A DNA stretch of 64,000 nucleotides. Source: Rhabdobacter roseus. Its GTDB lineage: Bacteria; Bacteroidota; Bacteroidia; Cytophagales; Spirosomataceae. Positions 35,901 through 44,361 of the stretch are shown here, one piece after another (within the stretch, counting starts at the first letter, position 1; every line of letters starts with the position of its first letter). The position numbers and the translations under genes are program-made. The stretch spans positions 246,532-310,531 of the forward strand of contig NZ_JACHGF010000007.1 of NCBI RefSeq assembly GCF_014202275.1. Reading direction: 5' to 3'. The notes under the pieces are model-generated. The model ran no database searches, was not told the origin of the DNA, and saw only the letters and a program-made list of their open reading frames with translations.

Positions 35901-37076
35901 GGGGCCTTTCTGGTCGCGGTGGCTCATCACGGCTACCATCATCACCAGGGCCGTCATGATCACGGTGATCATCAGAATCCCCTCCCGAAAGCCCTTCACC
36001 AGGTACTGCGGCGGAATGCTCATGAACAGCAGTACGGTGATCAGGCCGCGGGGTGCTATGTACAAAATAGGATTGAGATTGCCCTCAAAAGTAGCCCTCA
36101 ACGAAAGGTACCTGGTACCGATGATCGCCAGGACCAGCAGGCCGCTCACGATCCAGGCGTCCACGTCGGTCAGCTCCGAGATGTTGGTGGAATACCCGAA
36201 GAGCAGGAAGAAAAACGTACGAATGACGAAGGCTCCTTCGGCGGTCAGGTTTTTGAATTGATCCAGCTCTTTCTCAAAAAGATCGTTTTTCAGGTAGGTA
36301 CTTAGCTTGCCCCGCACAAAAAGCTCGGTATTGTTGAGAAATAACCCAAAGATCAGAATGGCCAGCAGCGAAGACAAATGGTACATTTTGCCCACTGCGT
36401 ACACAATGAAGAGCGTAGAAATAATGGGCAGGTACTTGACGTGGTGGTTGATGCGGCTGATCAGGTACAGCAGCACGAAGCAGCACACCACCGAAACCAG
36501 CACAATGAGGAAGGTACTTCTAAAAAACAGAATGGCGGAGTCCCAGCCGGAGCCGCTGGGCAGGACCAGAATGTTGAAGATCATCAGGCCCAGGATGTCC
36601 GACAGCGACGATTCGTAGACCATAAACTCGCGGCTTTTCTCCCCAATGCCCCGGATGGAGGGTATCGCCACCGCGCTGCTGATGATGGCAAAGGGCGTGG
36701 CCGTTACCAGGGCGTTATAAAATTTTTCGCCTAGCAATAGGTAAAAAACCCCGGCTATCAGGAACATACTCAGCAAGATACCCAGCAGCGCCGCTCCCAG
36801 CGTGCGCAGCACGAACCTGTATTTACCTCGGCTCAGTTCCAGGTCGAGCCCGCCTTCCAGCACAATCAGGATAAGCCCCAAAGTACCCAGCGTGGGCAGG
36901 ATCACATTAACAAAAGGGATGTTAACGCCAAAGTAGTGAGTGGCCTGCCGCAGCAACATGCCCGTTGCCAGCAGCAACACGACGCTGGGCAGCTTGGTCC
37001 GGCTACTGACCAGATCGAATCCGTACGAAATAAGTACGGCGCTGCTCAACATAATGATGAGTAGAGATATATCCAT
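35886..37076 (-). CDS. Cation:proton antiporter (CPA family)
   Basis: 396 aa, about 12 membrane helices. The Na+/H+ exchanger fold is indicated by LILIVLEGGLDLELSRGKYRF, ATPFAIISSAVAIPSIRGI, ESSLSDILGLMIFNI (conserved Asp) and APRGLITVLLFMSI. Monovalent-cation specificity (Na+ or K+) is not predictable. The start at 37076 (MDISLLIIML) is chosen because the 66 upstream in-frame residues are cysteine- and proline-rich and unlike any membrane protein start. Confidence 0.88.
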   Translation of the reverse strand: MDISLLIIMLSSAVLISYGFDLVSSRTKLPSVVLLLATGMLLRQATHYFGVNIPFVNVILPTLGTLGLILIVLEGGLDLELSRGKYRFVLRTLGAALLGILLSMFLIAGVFYLLLGEKFYNALVTATPFAIISSAVAIPSIRGIGEKSREFMVYESSLSDILGLMIFNILVLPSGSGWDSAILFFRSTFLIVLVSVVCCFVLLYLISRINHHVKYLPIISTLFIVYAVGKMYHLSSLLAILIFGLFLNNTELFVRGKLSTYLKNDLFEKELDQFKNLTAEGAFVIRTFFFLLFGYSTNISELTDVDAWIVSGLLVLAIIGTRYLSLRATFEGNLNPILYIAPRGLITVLLFMSIPPQYLVKGFREGILMITVIMTALVMMVAVMSHRDQKGPSKVL

Positions 37077-37161
37077 CAGGAAGGTTGTGGGTTTTCTTAA
37101 AACACAATTATACGAAATAAAAGAAGGAATCCGGAATGGCGTGGCGCAAGGTACCCCTTCA

Positions 37162-38190
37162 TCACCACCCCAAGGGCGCGCAGTACAGGCGGGTACGGTT
37201 GTTGAAACGCAGCCCCAGCATGAGCTCGTGGCTGCCGGCCGTGGCGGTGCGCAGGCCGTTGAGGGGGTACTCATACACGTAGCCCAGGCTCAGCAAGGGC
37301 GACAGCGCCAGCCCGAACAAAAAGCCCAGGCTCTCCTGCGCGCGGTACTGCGCGCCCGCCCACAGGCGGTCGGTGTACTGTACGCGCAGCTGGGTATCCA
37401 GCGAAGCCGGGCCCCGACCGTCGGTTTTGAGCCAAAGCTGGGGCAGGATGGCTACCTCGTCCGAAACCGCGAGGCGGTACGCGCCGGTGAGGTAGTAGTG
37501 CGGATTGAGCCGGCTCGAGGTACTTCCGTCCGGGAGGGCGTAGTGGAGGCGGGGCGCGTTGAGGGCCTGCGCCGAGGCCCCGAGCAGCAGGTTGTCGTGG
37601 CGTAGCAAAATTCCCGCCGATAGCAAAGGACGCCAGAGTGACACCCGCCCGCCCGGCAGGATCGGGTCGGTGGGCAGGGTAGTTTGGATGCGGTCAAAGC
37701 GCAGGCTATACTGAAGTACCCCTATGCCCAGCCCCGCCGACAGCTGCCAGCGGGCGGGCAGGCTGAGGTGCGCGGCACCGGTGAGCGTGCCGATGGTGCG
37801 TTCGGTGGGGCCCGTCTGGTCCGTCAGGAGCTGCACGCCGCCCCCAAAACGCCACGAACCCGCCGGAGGAGCGGGTGCCACCGCCCGCTGCGCCGCGTAG
37901 CGGGGCGACTTAGCGCCCGGCCTTAGCCTATCGCCGTAGCCAATCGGTAGGTGCGCCGTGACGTAGGCCGTGTGGGGCGCATCTTCCAGGCCCAGCCACT
38001 GCCTGCGGTAGCTCAGACGGACGTCCGTAAAGTCATAAGCCCCCGAAACGGCCGGATTTACGACGAAGGGGTTCAGGGCCAAGAGTCCGCTCTGGGGAAG
38101 TTGCTGGGCCCGAACTACGCCGCCCAGCACCAGCCACAGCAGGCAGGTTCCGGCGAGGTACTTTAGCTTCGCTTTTGTATTGATGATCAA
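37162..38190 (-). CDS. PorP/SprF family type IX secretion system membrane protein
   Basis: 342 aa. The signal peptide runs to about VVRAQQ (residue 29). The mature start LPQSGLLALNPFVVNPAVSGAYDFTDVRLSYRRQW is the PorP/SprF signature (NPA.AG....). The rest is a beta-barrel pattern ending LGLRFNNRTRLY. SprF proteins partner with very large gliding or adhesin cargo such as SprB, while PorP belongs to the core system. With no cargo gene adjacent, it is more a general family member. No ATG is available: the frame begins with TTG at 38190, preceded by AGGA, so the exact start is uncertain. Confidence 0.82.
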   Translation of the reverse strand: MIINTKAKLKYLAGTCLLWLVLGGVVRAQQLPQSGLLALNPFVVNPAVSGAYDFTDVRLSYRRQWLGLEDAPHTAYVTAHLPIGYGDRLRPGAKSPRYAAQRAVAPAPPAGSWRFGGGVQLLTDQTGPTERTIGTLTGAAHLSLPARWQLSAGLGIGVLQYSLRFDRIQTTLPTDPILPGGRVSLWRPLLSAGILLRHDNLLLGASAQALNAPRLHYALPDGSTSSRLNPHYYLTGAYRLAVSDEVAILPQLWLKTDGRGPASLDTQLRVQYTDRLWAGAQYRAQESLGFLFGLALSPLLSLGYVYEYPLNGLRTATAGSHELMLGLRFNNRTRLYCAPLGW

Positions 38191-38310
38191 ATGTATCCTG
38201 ACTAGTTTTTTTTACCTGATTACGAACCAAAAAGGCGGAGGCCTCCCCCACCTACCGGGTTGGCCAACAAAATCCGGGCCAAAAAATAATGATTGGATAA
38301 ACCACTCCGA

Positions 38311-38335
38311 TAAGGTACCTGTACCAAGTACCTTA
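38311..38335. repeat. GTAC-motif inverted repeat at the end of the antiporter gene
   Basis: TAAGGTAC (38311-38318) and GTACCTTA (38328-38335) are reverse complements separated by nine bases. The right arm overlaps the stop codon of the Kef-type gene. Confidence 0.5.
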
Positions 38336-40483
38336 CCGCTTTCTGAACAAGTTCGCAATGGTTTTACCGATGTCGTCCAGCCGGTCCAGGTTGTCGGAAA
38401 TGGGCTCCAGCACCGAGTGATTCGTAAAGCTCAGGCTTCTTTCTTCCATGAGCGCCGACTGGATGGGATAAATCAGGATGTAATTAATAGTTTGAAAGTA
38501 CTTATTGAGGTAGGTAGGAATGCGCGCCATGCTTTTGTTGTAGGAAGCCCCTTCCCGACGGCTCAGGATGATCAGCAGGCAGTCATCCTTCTTGATGTCA
38601 CGCGAGAGAATCAGAAAATCATTCCAATTATCGAACAGGTTAAACTCAGACTCCAGCGGATGATTCTCATGAACCATCGTAATGTAATCCAGCGTTTTGC
38701 GGGACGCGTAAAAGACTAGCTTGGCGCCGGTGTTTTTCGCAATGTTCCATACTTTAATCAACCAATACGGAAAGCCTATTTCCCGCTCGGCTCCGTCGGG
38801 CACGGCCACCAGGTACCGCTTGATGGTGGCGAGAGGCTGCGTGTATTTATAGATCAGCGTGGTGGTGTTGCAACGGGTAAGAATCCCTTCGGTCAGATCG
38901 CCCAAAAAGGAATCCGTAATGCCTTTTTTGTGGTGCAAGCCCAGAATTAAATCCGTAATATTATTTTCCCGCACGACGCTGGTAATTCCGTTGACAATGT
39001 TCAAATCATACCGAAGCAGCTCCTGCATGGGAGCATCGGCGGCGGCGGCAGTATTCACGGCTTTATGAAGAATTGCTTTGGCTTTTTTATCCGCTGATTT
39101 ATCGGCACTGTTGTTATGAATAATATTTAACGCGTACAGGCGGCTATGTTTTGATTTGATCGTCACGCTGAGATTAATCAGCTCCTCGGCGGTCTCCAGG
39201 TTATTGACCGGAATCAATATACGTTCTTCATTTTCCGTCTCGTAGGGGGTATCCTCCGCGGCTTCGGCCAGGGCAATGTTCTGCGCGCCCTTCTGGGCGA
39301 TGAACGACGCAATGGTACAGGTAATCAGGATCATCAGAATGGTCCCGTTCAGCACGGTTTCGTCGAGCAGCCTCACTACTTCTCCGTTTGGTAGCTGGCC
39401 GGTTATGATGTTGTACCCCACCAACACCGCCGCCAGCGTAGCCGCCGCCTGGGCGTTGCTCAGCCCGAAAATCAACCGGCGCTCGTCCACCGAAAACCGG
39501 AACGTTTTCTGGGTGATCCAGGCCGCCAAAAACTTGGCCGTAGTGGCCACGATGGTCATTACGGCCGCTACCTTGATGGTTTCGAGGTCTTTAAAAAAAG
39601 CCTGGTAGTCAATGAGCATCCCTACGCCGATGAGAAAGAAAGGGATGAACAGTGCATTACCCACAAATTCGATCCGGTTCATGAGCGGCGAGGTGCGCGG
39701 GATGAGCCGGTTCAGAGCCAACCCGGCCAAAAAGGCCCCGATGATGGCCTCAATGCCGGCGGCTTCGGCCAAAAAAGCGCCCAGAAAAACCATCCCGAGG
39801 ACGAAGATATACTGCGAAATATTGTCGTCGAACCGTTTAAAAAACCACCGCCCAATGATCGGAAAGGTGAAGATGATGATGGCGGCAAACAGCAACACCG
39901 AAATACTCAGCCTGATCCAGAACTCGTTGGTGATCTCGCCGGTGGCCATACCCGCAATGACGGCCAGTACCAATAGCGCCAGCGTGTCGGTGATCATGGT
40001 ACCTCCGATGGTGATGTTCACAGCCCGGTTTTTGGTAACGCCCAGCTTGCTGATGATCGGGTACGCAATGAGCGTATGCGAAGCAAACATACTCGCCAGT
40101 AACACCGAAGTTTGTAGGGAAAAATCCAGGATGTACAGGCCGGACAAAACGCCCAGCGCCATGGGTATCAAAAAAGTATAGAGTCCAAATACCAAACTCT
40201 TTTTGCTATTCTTTTTAAAATCGGCCAGGTCAATTTCCAGCCCCGCCAAAAACATGATGTACAACAGGCCGACCGTCCCGAATAAAATGATACTGCTATT
40301 TCGCAGCATCAGGTTTAATCCGTTGGGGCCAATGATGGCCCCGGAGATAATGAGTCCAATCAGGTGAGGAATCTTTAATTTATTGAGTAGTATCGGCGCA
40401 AAAAGTATGATAAATAAAATGAGCGAAAACAAAAGTACCGGGTTCTCCAGGGGTAGTTTTATTTCAAATATATTTAGCCGCAT
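38333..40483 (-). CDS. Kef-type cation:proton antiporter with C-terminal USP-like domain
   Basis: 716 aa. Residues 15-400 form a CPA2 antiporter with about 12 helices: HLIGLIISGAIIGPNGLNLM, ASMFASHTLIAYPIISKLGV, GTMITDTLALLVLAVIAGMATG and FGLSNAQAAATLAAVLVG are diagnostic. Residues 430-716 are cytoplasmic and contain two universal-stress-protein-like halves (ERILIPVNNLETAEELINLSV; TIKRYLVAVPDGAEREIGF), probably nucleotide-sensing. It is likely to balance K+ or Na+ against protons under stress. Confidence 0.88.
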   Translation of the reverse strand: MRLNIFEIKLPLENPVLLFSLILFIILFAPILLNKLKIPHLIGLIISGAIIGPNGLNLMLRNSSIILFGTVGLLYIMFLAGLEIDLADFKKNSKKSLVFGLYTFLIPMALGVLSGLYILDFSLQTSVLLASMFASHTLIAYPIISKLGVTKNRAVNITIGGTMITDTLALLVLAVIAGMATGEITNEFWIRLSISVLLFAAIIIFTFPIIGRWFFKRFDDNISQYIFVLGMVFLGAFLAEAAGIEAIIGAFLAGLALNRLIPRTSPLMNRIEFVGNALFIPFFLIGVGMLIDYQAFFKDLETIKVAAVMTIVATTAKFLAAWITQKTFRFSVDERRLIFGLSNAQAAATLAAVLVGYNIITGQLPNGEVVRLLDETVLNGTILMILITCTIASFIAQKGAQNIALAEAAEDTPYETENEERILIPVNNLETAEELINLSVTIKSKHSRLYALNIIHNNSADKSADKKAKAILHKAVNTAAAADAPMQELLRYDLNIVNGITSVVRENNITDLILGLHHKKGITDSFLGDLTEGILTRCNTTTLIYKYTQPLATIKRYLVAVPDGAEREIGFPYWLIKVWNIAKNTGAKLVFYASRKTLDYITMVHENHPLESEFNLFDNWNDFLILSRDIKKDDCLLIILSRREGASYNKSMARIPTYLNKYFQTINYILIYPIQSALMEERSLSFTNHSVLEPISDNLDRLDDIGKTIANLFRKR

Positions 40484-40947
40484 ACAAATCAGATTTAGGT
40501 GATCATTCTCCCGTCGCTTCCCGAAAATGAAGCGCTCAAAAAAGCCTTCTTCTATCGATTTGGCCTTACCTCCATCCCGAACAGGACCTGTGCTTTAGTC
40601 TATTCAAGCGCGCGGTTTAGCAAAAGAAAGTACCCTCGCTTCACGAAATAAGACGGGTTTAAATGCCGAAAAAAGGTACTTATAGACTACTGCTCATCCG
40701 CTGGAAGGCGACCAGCATCTGCTTTTGGGTAAGCTAAGATAACGTATTTTTGACTTGCTCCAACATCACCTCCCGGCTGGTCACGTCCAAAGCCCGCGGG
40801 TACTTTTTTAAAGTAGCATATTCCGTTGATTTTTTTAGCCATTTCAAACCTAGCGTAAGTACTCGGCTCGGAAAAAGGGTACCTCCCGTAAAAGGTACCT
40901 TGCCAGGTTGCTCAGGTTGCAAGTCAGGTCTATCGGGTAGCGCTCTG
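40484..40947. other. 464-base gap with no supported gene
   Basis: Non-coding DNA between two minus-strand genes, with six RGTACY sites (for example near 40630, 40675, 40800, 40858, 40880 and 40897). A minus-strand frame read out of the desaturase gene stays open to about 40734, but its upper part is only the shadow of that gene. No hairpin with a T-run was found. Confidence 0.5.
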
Positions 40948-42426
40948 TTACACCAGGCCCGCCGTAATCCGGGCCGAGAGCAAACAAAGCGGGATTCCCC
41001 CGCCGGGATGGACGCTCCCGCCCACAAAGTACAGGTTACGAAACTGGCTCGAAAAATTGGCGTGCCGCAGAAATGCCGCAAAGCGGTTGTTGGAACTGTT
41101 GCCGTACAGTGCGCCCTGCGCGCTTGACGTACGCGACTCGATCAGGCGCGGGTCCAGCACGGCTTCGCAGGCAATGAGCGAGGCAACGTCGGCCCCGAGC
41201 AGGCGGCTGAGTTTCTGAATAATATTGGCGCGCGTGGTGGCAATGAGCGCATCCCAGTCCTGGCCGTCGTTGGCGGGCGCATTCACCATCACAAACCAGT
41301 TTTCGCCGTCGGCCGGGGCGTCGGACGGCTCGTACTTGGACGTAATATTGAGGTACACCGTAGGATCGGCATGGATGGTTTTCTTATCAAAAAGGTACCT
41401 GAACTCGGTAGGATAATCCTGACTAAAAAAAATATTGTGCAGGCCCAGCTCCGAAAAGCGTCGATTGATGCCCCAGTAAAAAATCAGGGCCGAGCTGGAC
41501 TTGGGCTGCCGCAGGATGCGCTCCGGGGGCTTGGCCGTTGGCAGGAGCTTCCGGAAGGTACTTACCACATCCATGTTGCTCACCACGAGTCCGAAGGGCC
41601 GAAAGCCCGCAGGTACTTCCAGGCCCGTGACGCGGTTTCCTTCCGTCACGATGCGGCGCACGGGCGTTTGGTAGTGAAACTGCACGCCCAGGTCCTCCGC
41701 CAGCCGCACCAGGCTGTTGGTGATGGCCACCATGCCTCCCGCCGGAAAGTACGCCCCGACGTTGTACTCCAGGTGCGGGATGATGTTCATCGTGGCCGGG
41801 GTCCGGAAAGGATCGGAGCCGTTGTAGGTCGCGTAGCGGTTGAAGAGCTGCACCGTGCGCGGGTCTTTAAACCGCGTGCTGTTGGCGCGGTTCATAGTCC
41901 GGAAAGCATCCAGCCGGTGCAGGTTCAGGTACCCTTTGAGAGCATCGCGGTTGAGGTAGGTACCTAGCTTGTGCAGCGAGCGGTGCAGGAAAAGACGTTC
42001 GGTGATGTCGTACTTCAGGGCGCTGTCGCGCAGGTGCCGCCGGGTACTTTCGGCGGGTTCGCCCAGGTACTTTTCCAGCGTTTGGGCGAGCTTCTCGGGC
42101 TCGGCGTCGGCCACGAAGCGCGTGCCGTCTTCGTAGAAGTACCTACAGGTTTCGGGTAGTTTTTGGTACTGAAAGTAGTCCGTTGGCTTTTTCCCGGCCA
42201 GCACAAACAGCTCATCCACCAGCTGCGGCAGGGTAAAAAGCGACGGACCCGCGTCAAAACGGTAGTCGCCCAGCTGGAAGCTGGAAAGCTTGCCGCCGGG
42301 GTAGGCGTTGGCTTCCAATACTTCTACGGCGTAGCCTTTTACCGCCAGCCGGATGGCCGTGGCAATGCCCGCAATCCCGGCCCCGATTACGGCCGCCTGG
42401 GTAGTTTGGGTGGTGGATGTAGGCAC
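40948..42426 (-). CDS. Phytoene-desaturase-family carotenoid desaturase
   Basis: 492 aa FAD enzyme. The N-terminal dinucleotide-binding motif is AAVIGAGIAGIATAIRLAVKG, then EVLEANAYPGGKLSS and RFDAGPSLFTLPQLV. The C-terminal signature is FVGGSVHPGGGIPLCLLSARI. CrtI (phytoene to lycopene) and CrtD-type (hydroxycarotenoid 3,4-desaturase) enzymes share all these motifs, so the step is not assigned. No other carotenoid gene is in the window. A -7 box for it lies at 42467-42474. Confidence 0.85.
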   Translation of the reverse strand: MPTSTTQTTQAAVIGAGIAGIATAIRLAVKGYAVEVLEANAYPGGKLSSFQLGDYRFDAGPSLFTLPQLVDELFVLAGKKPTDYFQYQKLPETCRYFYEDGTRFVADAEPEKLAQTLEKYLGEPAESTRRHLRDSALKYDITERLFLHRSLHKLGTYLNRDALKGYLNLHRLDAFRTMNRANSTRFKDPRTVQLFNRYATYNGSDPFRTPATMNIIPHLEYNVGAYFPAGGMVAITNSLVRLAEDLGVQFHYQTPVRRIVTEGNRVTGLEVPAGFRPFGLVVSNMDVVSTFRKLLPTAKPPERILRQPKSSSALIFYWGINRRFSELGLHNIFFSQDYPTEFRYLFDKKTIHADPTVYLNITSKYEPSDAPADGENWFVMVNAPANDGQDWDALIATTRANIIQKLSRLLGADVASLIACEAVLDPRLIESRTSSAQGALYGNSSNNRFAAFLRHANFSSQFRNLYFVGGSVHPGGGIPLCLLSARITAGLV

Positions 42427-42466
42427 AGAGCTATTTTTTTCTTTTTGTTGATCGTGAAAATTTTAC

Positions 42467-42474
42467 CAAAAGTA
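42467..42474 (-). promoter_or_regulatory. -7 box for the carotenoid desaturase, made by a GTAC motif
   Basis: TACTTTTG on the minus strand, inside GGTACTTTTG. No -33 TTG at the proper spacing; the site lies in the short gap after pncB. Confidence 0.35.
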
Positions 42475-42492
42475 CCCATCGAGGTACCCTAC

Positions 42493-43956
42493 TTACTTCT
42501 GCGCCCGCAGCGACAGGATCAGGTTGGTTTTCAATTCAAAAAGCTGCTTCTCCAGCCCGACCGGGTAGGTATGCGGATTGACCAGCCGCTTCACGCCGCC
42601 GTGAAAGAGCGCCAGCTGCTCCTGCACCCGCCGCCGCGCCTCGTGGATGGAGGGTAGTTGGTATACTTTCTGGCCCGCCCGAAATACCGGCACCAGCAGG
42701 TCTTCGTAGGCTACCGAAGTACCAAACGAGCGCCGACGGGTAAAATCGTAGGGATCTACGATGGTGGCTTCGGCGGGCGGGGGCGTTTCGAGGTCATAGA
42801 TCATGTCGGCCACGAAGCCGCCCTCATCGCGGAAGCGCCGCACCTGCTGGATGCCGGGCGTGGATACCTTCACGGCCTGTTCCGAGAGCTTTAGCTTGTA
42901 CTCCCAGGTACCTTCGGGGTTCTTGATGGCCGCCAGCTTGTACACTCCCCCCAGCGCGGGCTGGTCGAAGGCCGTGACGAGCTTGGTGCCGATGCCCCAC
43001 ACGCCAATGCGCGCGCCCTGGGTTTTGAGGCTGGCCATCAGGTACTCGTCGAGGTCGTTGCTGGCTACGATGGAGGTACTTTGAAAGCCCGCCTGGTCCA
43101 GGAGCTTGCGCGCCTCGATGCTGAGGTAGGCCAAATCGCCGGAGTCGAGCCGGATGCCGCCCAGCTCGTAGCCCCGGGCGCGCAGTTGCCTGCCTACCTC
43201 GATGGCGTGCTTTACGCCCTGAATACTGTCGTAGGTATCCACGAGCAGCGTCACGTTGTTGGGCATGGCCCGCGCGTAGGTTTCGAAGGCTTCAAGCTCA
43301 CTGTCGAACGACATCACCCAGCTGTGCGCGTGGGTACCTTTGACGGGTATGCCGTAGAGCTTCCCGGCCAGTACGTTGGAGGTAGCGTCGAAGCCCCCGA
43401 TGTACGCCGCCCGGCTGGCCGTCATGCCGCCGTCGGGGCCCTGCGCCCGGCGCAGCCCAAACTCCAGCAGGCTGTCTTCCTTCGCGATCAGCCGCATCCG
43501 GGCGGCTTTGGTGGCCACCAGCGACTGGAAGTTAATAAGATTCAGCAACGGTGTTTCCAGCAATTGGCATTGCAAAATCGGTCCCTTGATGCGCAGCAGC
43601 GGTTCGTTCGGAAATACCACCGTACCCTCGGGCACGGCCTCCACGTCGCACCGAAAGGTGAGGTTTCGCAGGTATTCGAGGAAGCCTTCTTCAAACAAAG
43701 GCTGGCCGTCACTGCCCGTGAGGGAGCGCAGGTACCTGAGGTCGGCCTCGGAGAGGGCGTAAGCTTCCAGGTACTCCATCACGCTGCTCAGGCCACAGGC
43801 TACCGTAAATCCACCCTGAAAGGGATGCTTGCGAAAATACAGGTTAAAAACCGCCTCCTGCTCCGCCTTGCCCGACTTCCAGTAGCCGTAGGCCATCGTG
43901 AGCTGGTACAGATCGGTGAGCAGGCTGAGCGAGGTGTCGTAGAGCTGGTTGATCAT
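42493..43956 (-). CDS. pncB: Nicotinate phosphoribosyltransferase
   Basis: 487 aa, the size of the longer bacterial form. It makes nicotinate mononucleotide from nicotinate and PRPP for NAD salvage. Typical stretches: LLTDLYQLTMAYGYWKSGKAEQEAVFNLYFRKHPF, EFGLRRAQGPDGGMTASRAAYIGG, GTHAHSWVMSF (the His that is phosphorylated in this family) and GGIRLDSGDLAYLS. It has its own consensus promoter and lies 66 bases upstream of the desaturase gene. Confidence 0.95.
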   Translation of the reverse strand: MINQLYDTSLSLLTDLYQLTMAYGYWKSGKAEQEAVFNLYFRKHPFQGGFTVACGLSSVMEYLEAYALSEADLRYLRSLTGSDGQPLFEEGFLEYLRNLTFRCDVEAVPEGTVVFPNEPLLRIKGPILQCQLLETPLLNLINFQSLVATKAARMRLIAKEDSLLEFGLRRAQGPDGGMTASRAAYIGGFDATSNVLAGKLYGIPVKGTHAHSWVMSFDSELEAFETYARAMPNNVTLLVDTYDSIQGVKHAIEVGRQLRARGYELGGIRLDSGDLAYLSIEARKLLDQAGFQSTSIVASNDLDEYLMASLKTQGARIGVWGIGTKLVTAFDQPALGGVYKLAAIKNPEGTWEYKLKLSEQAVKVSTPGIQQVRRFRDEGGFVADMIYDLETPPPAEATIVDPYDFTRRRSFGTSVAYEDLLVPVFRAGQKVYQLPSIHEARRRVQEQLALFHGGVKRLVNPHTYPVGLEKQLFELKTNLILSLRAQK

Positions 43957-43973
43957 GGAATTCTTTTTGGTGG

Positions 43974-44004
43974 CAAAAGTACCTCATAGCGATTCGCCGA
44001 GCAA
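43974..44004 (-). promoter_or_regulatory. Consensus promoter of pncB using a GTAC motif as -7 box
   Basis: Minus strand: -33 TTG at 44002-44004, 20-base spacer, -7 TACTTTTG at 43974-43981, within GGTACTTTTG. Initiation near 43967 leaves a leader of about 10 bases. Confidence 0.6.
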
Positions 44005-44301
44005 TTTCTACCTTGATCCAAACCACCAAAGTACCCTAATTGTTGAGCCTAACTCTAAAAGTACCTTAAAGTACCTGCAAGGTACTTGCCTGAACAATTG
44101 CCTGCCAAAGCCACTGCAAAAAGGTACTGGGGGCTTACCGCTCATGGAGCTTTAGGTACCTTTTAAAAAAAATTAGCTTGCTCGTGCAACGTTCTTGCTT
44201 CCCTTTGCATCTATCAACCAAAGGCCAACCACCGAGCCCCTCCGTTCATCCAAACTATTAACCTTTTGTGTAAACAAAGGTTCTATGCAATACCAAGTAC
44301 T

Positions 44302-44309
44302 TATCTTTG
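44302..44309 (+). promoter_or_regulatory. -7 promoter box for the TonB-dependent receptor
   Basis: TATCTTTG (TAnnTTTG), 53 bases before the ATG and directly after AAGTACT. No exact -33 TTG was seen at the standard distance. Confidence 0.45.
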
Positions 44310-44361
44310 CACAGTAGTCATTGAGACATAAAGATAAGTAACCATTTAAAGTCTATTAGCC

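Larger units (their letters stand above)
43957..44361. repeat. 405-base intergenic region dense in GTAC motifs
   Basis: Eight RGTACY sites by eye between 43979 and 44300, including AAGTACC-TGCAA-GGTACTT, a small inverted repeat near 44075-44093, and TAGGTACCTTTTAAA near 44155. It holds the divergent promoters of pncB and the TonB-dependent receptor; no gene is seen. Confidence 0.65.

Noticed and set aside
38188..38195. TACATTTG on the minus strand as promoter of the PorP/SprF gene
   Set aside because: It overlaps the only available start codon (TTG at 38190), so a transcript from it would lack the start. Probably chance.
40734..41081. 115-codon minus-strand frame after the carotenoid desaturase
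   Set aside because: More than a third of it is inside the desaturase gene in another frame. The tail (TSREVMLEQVKNTLS) looks protein-like but has no own start or homology.
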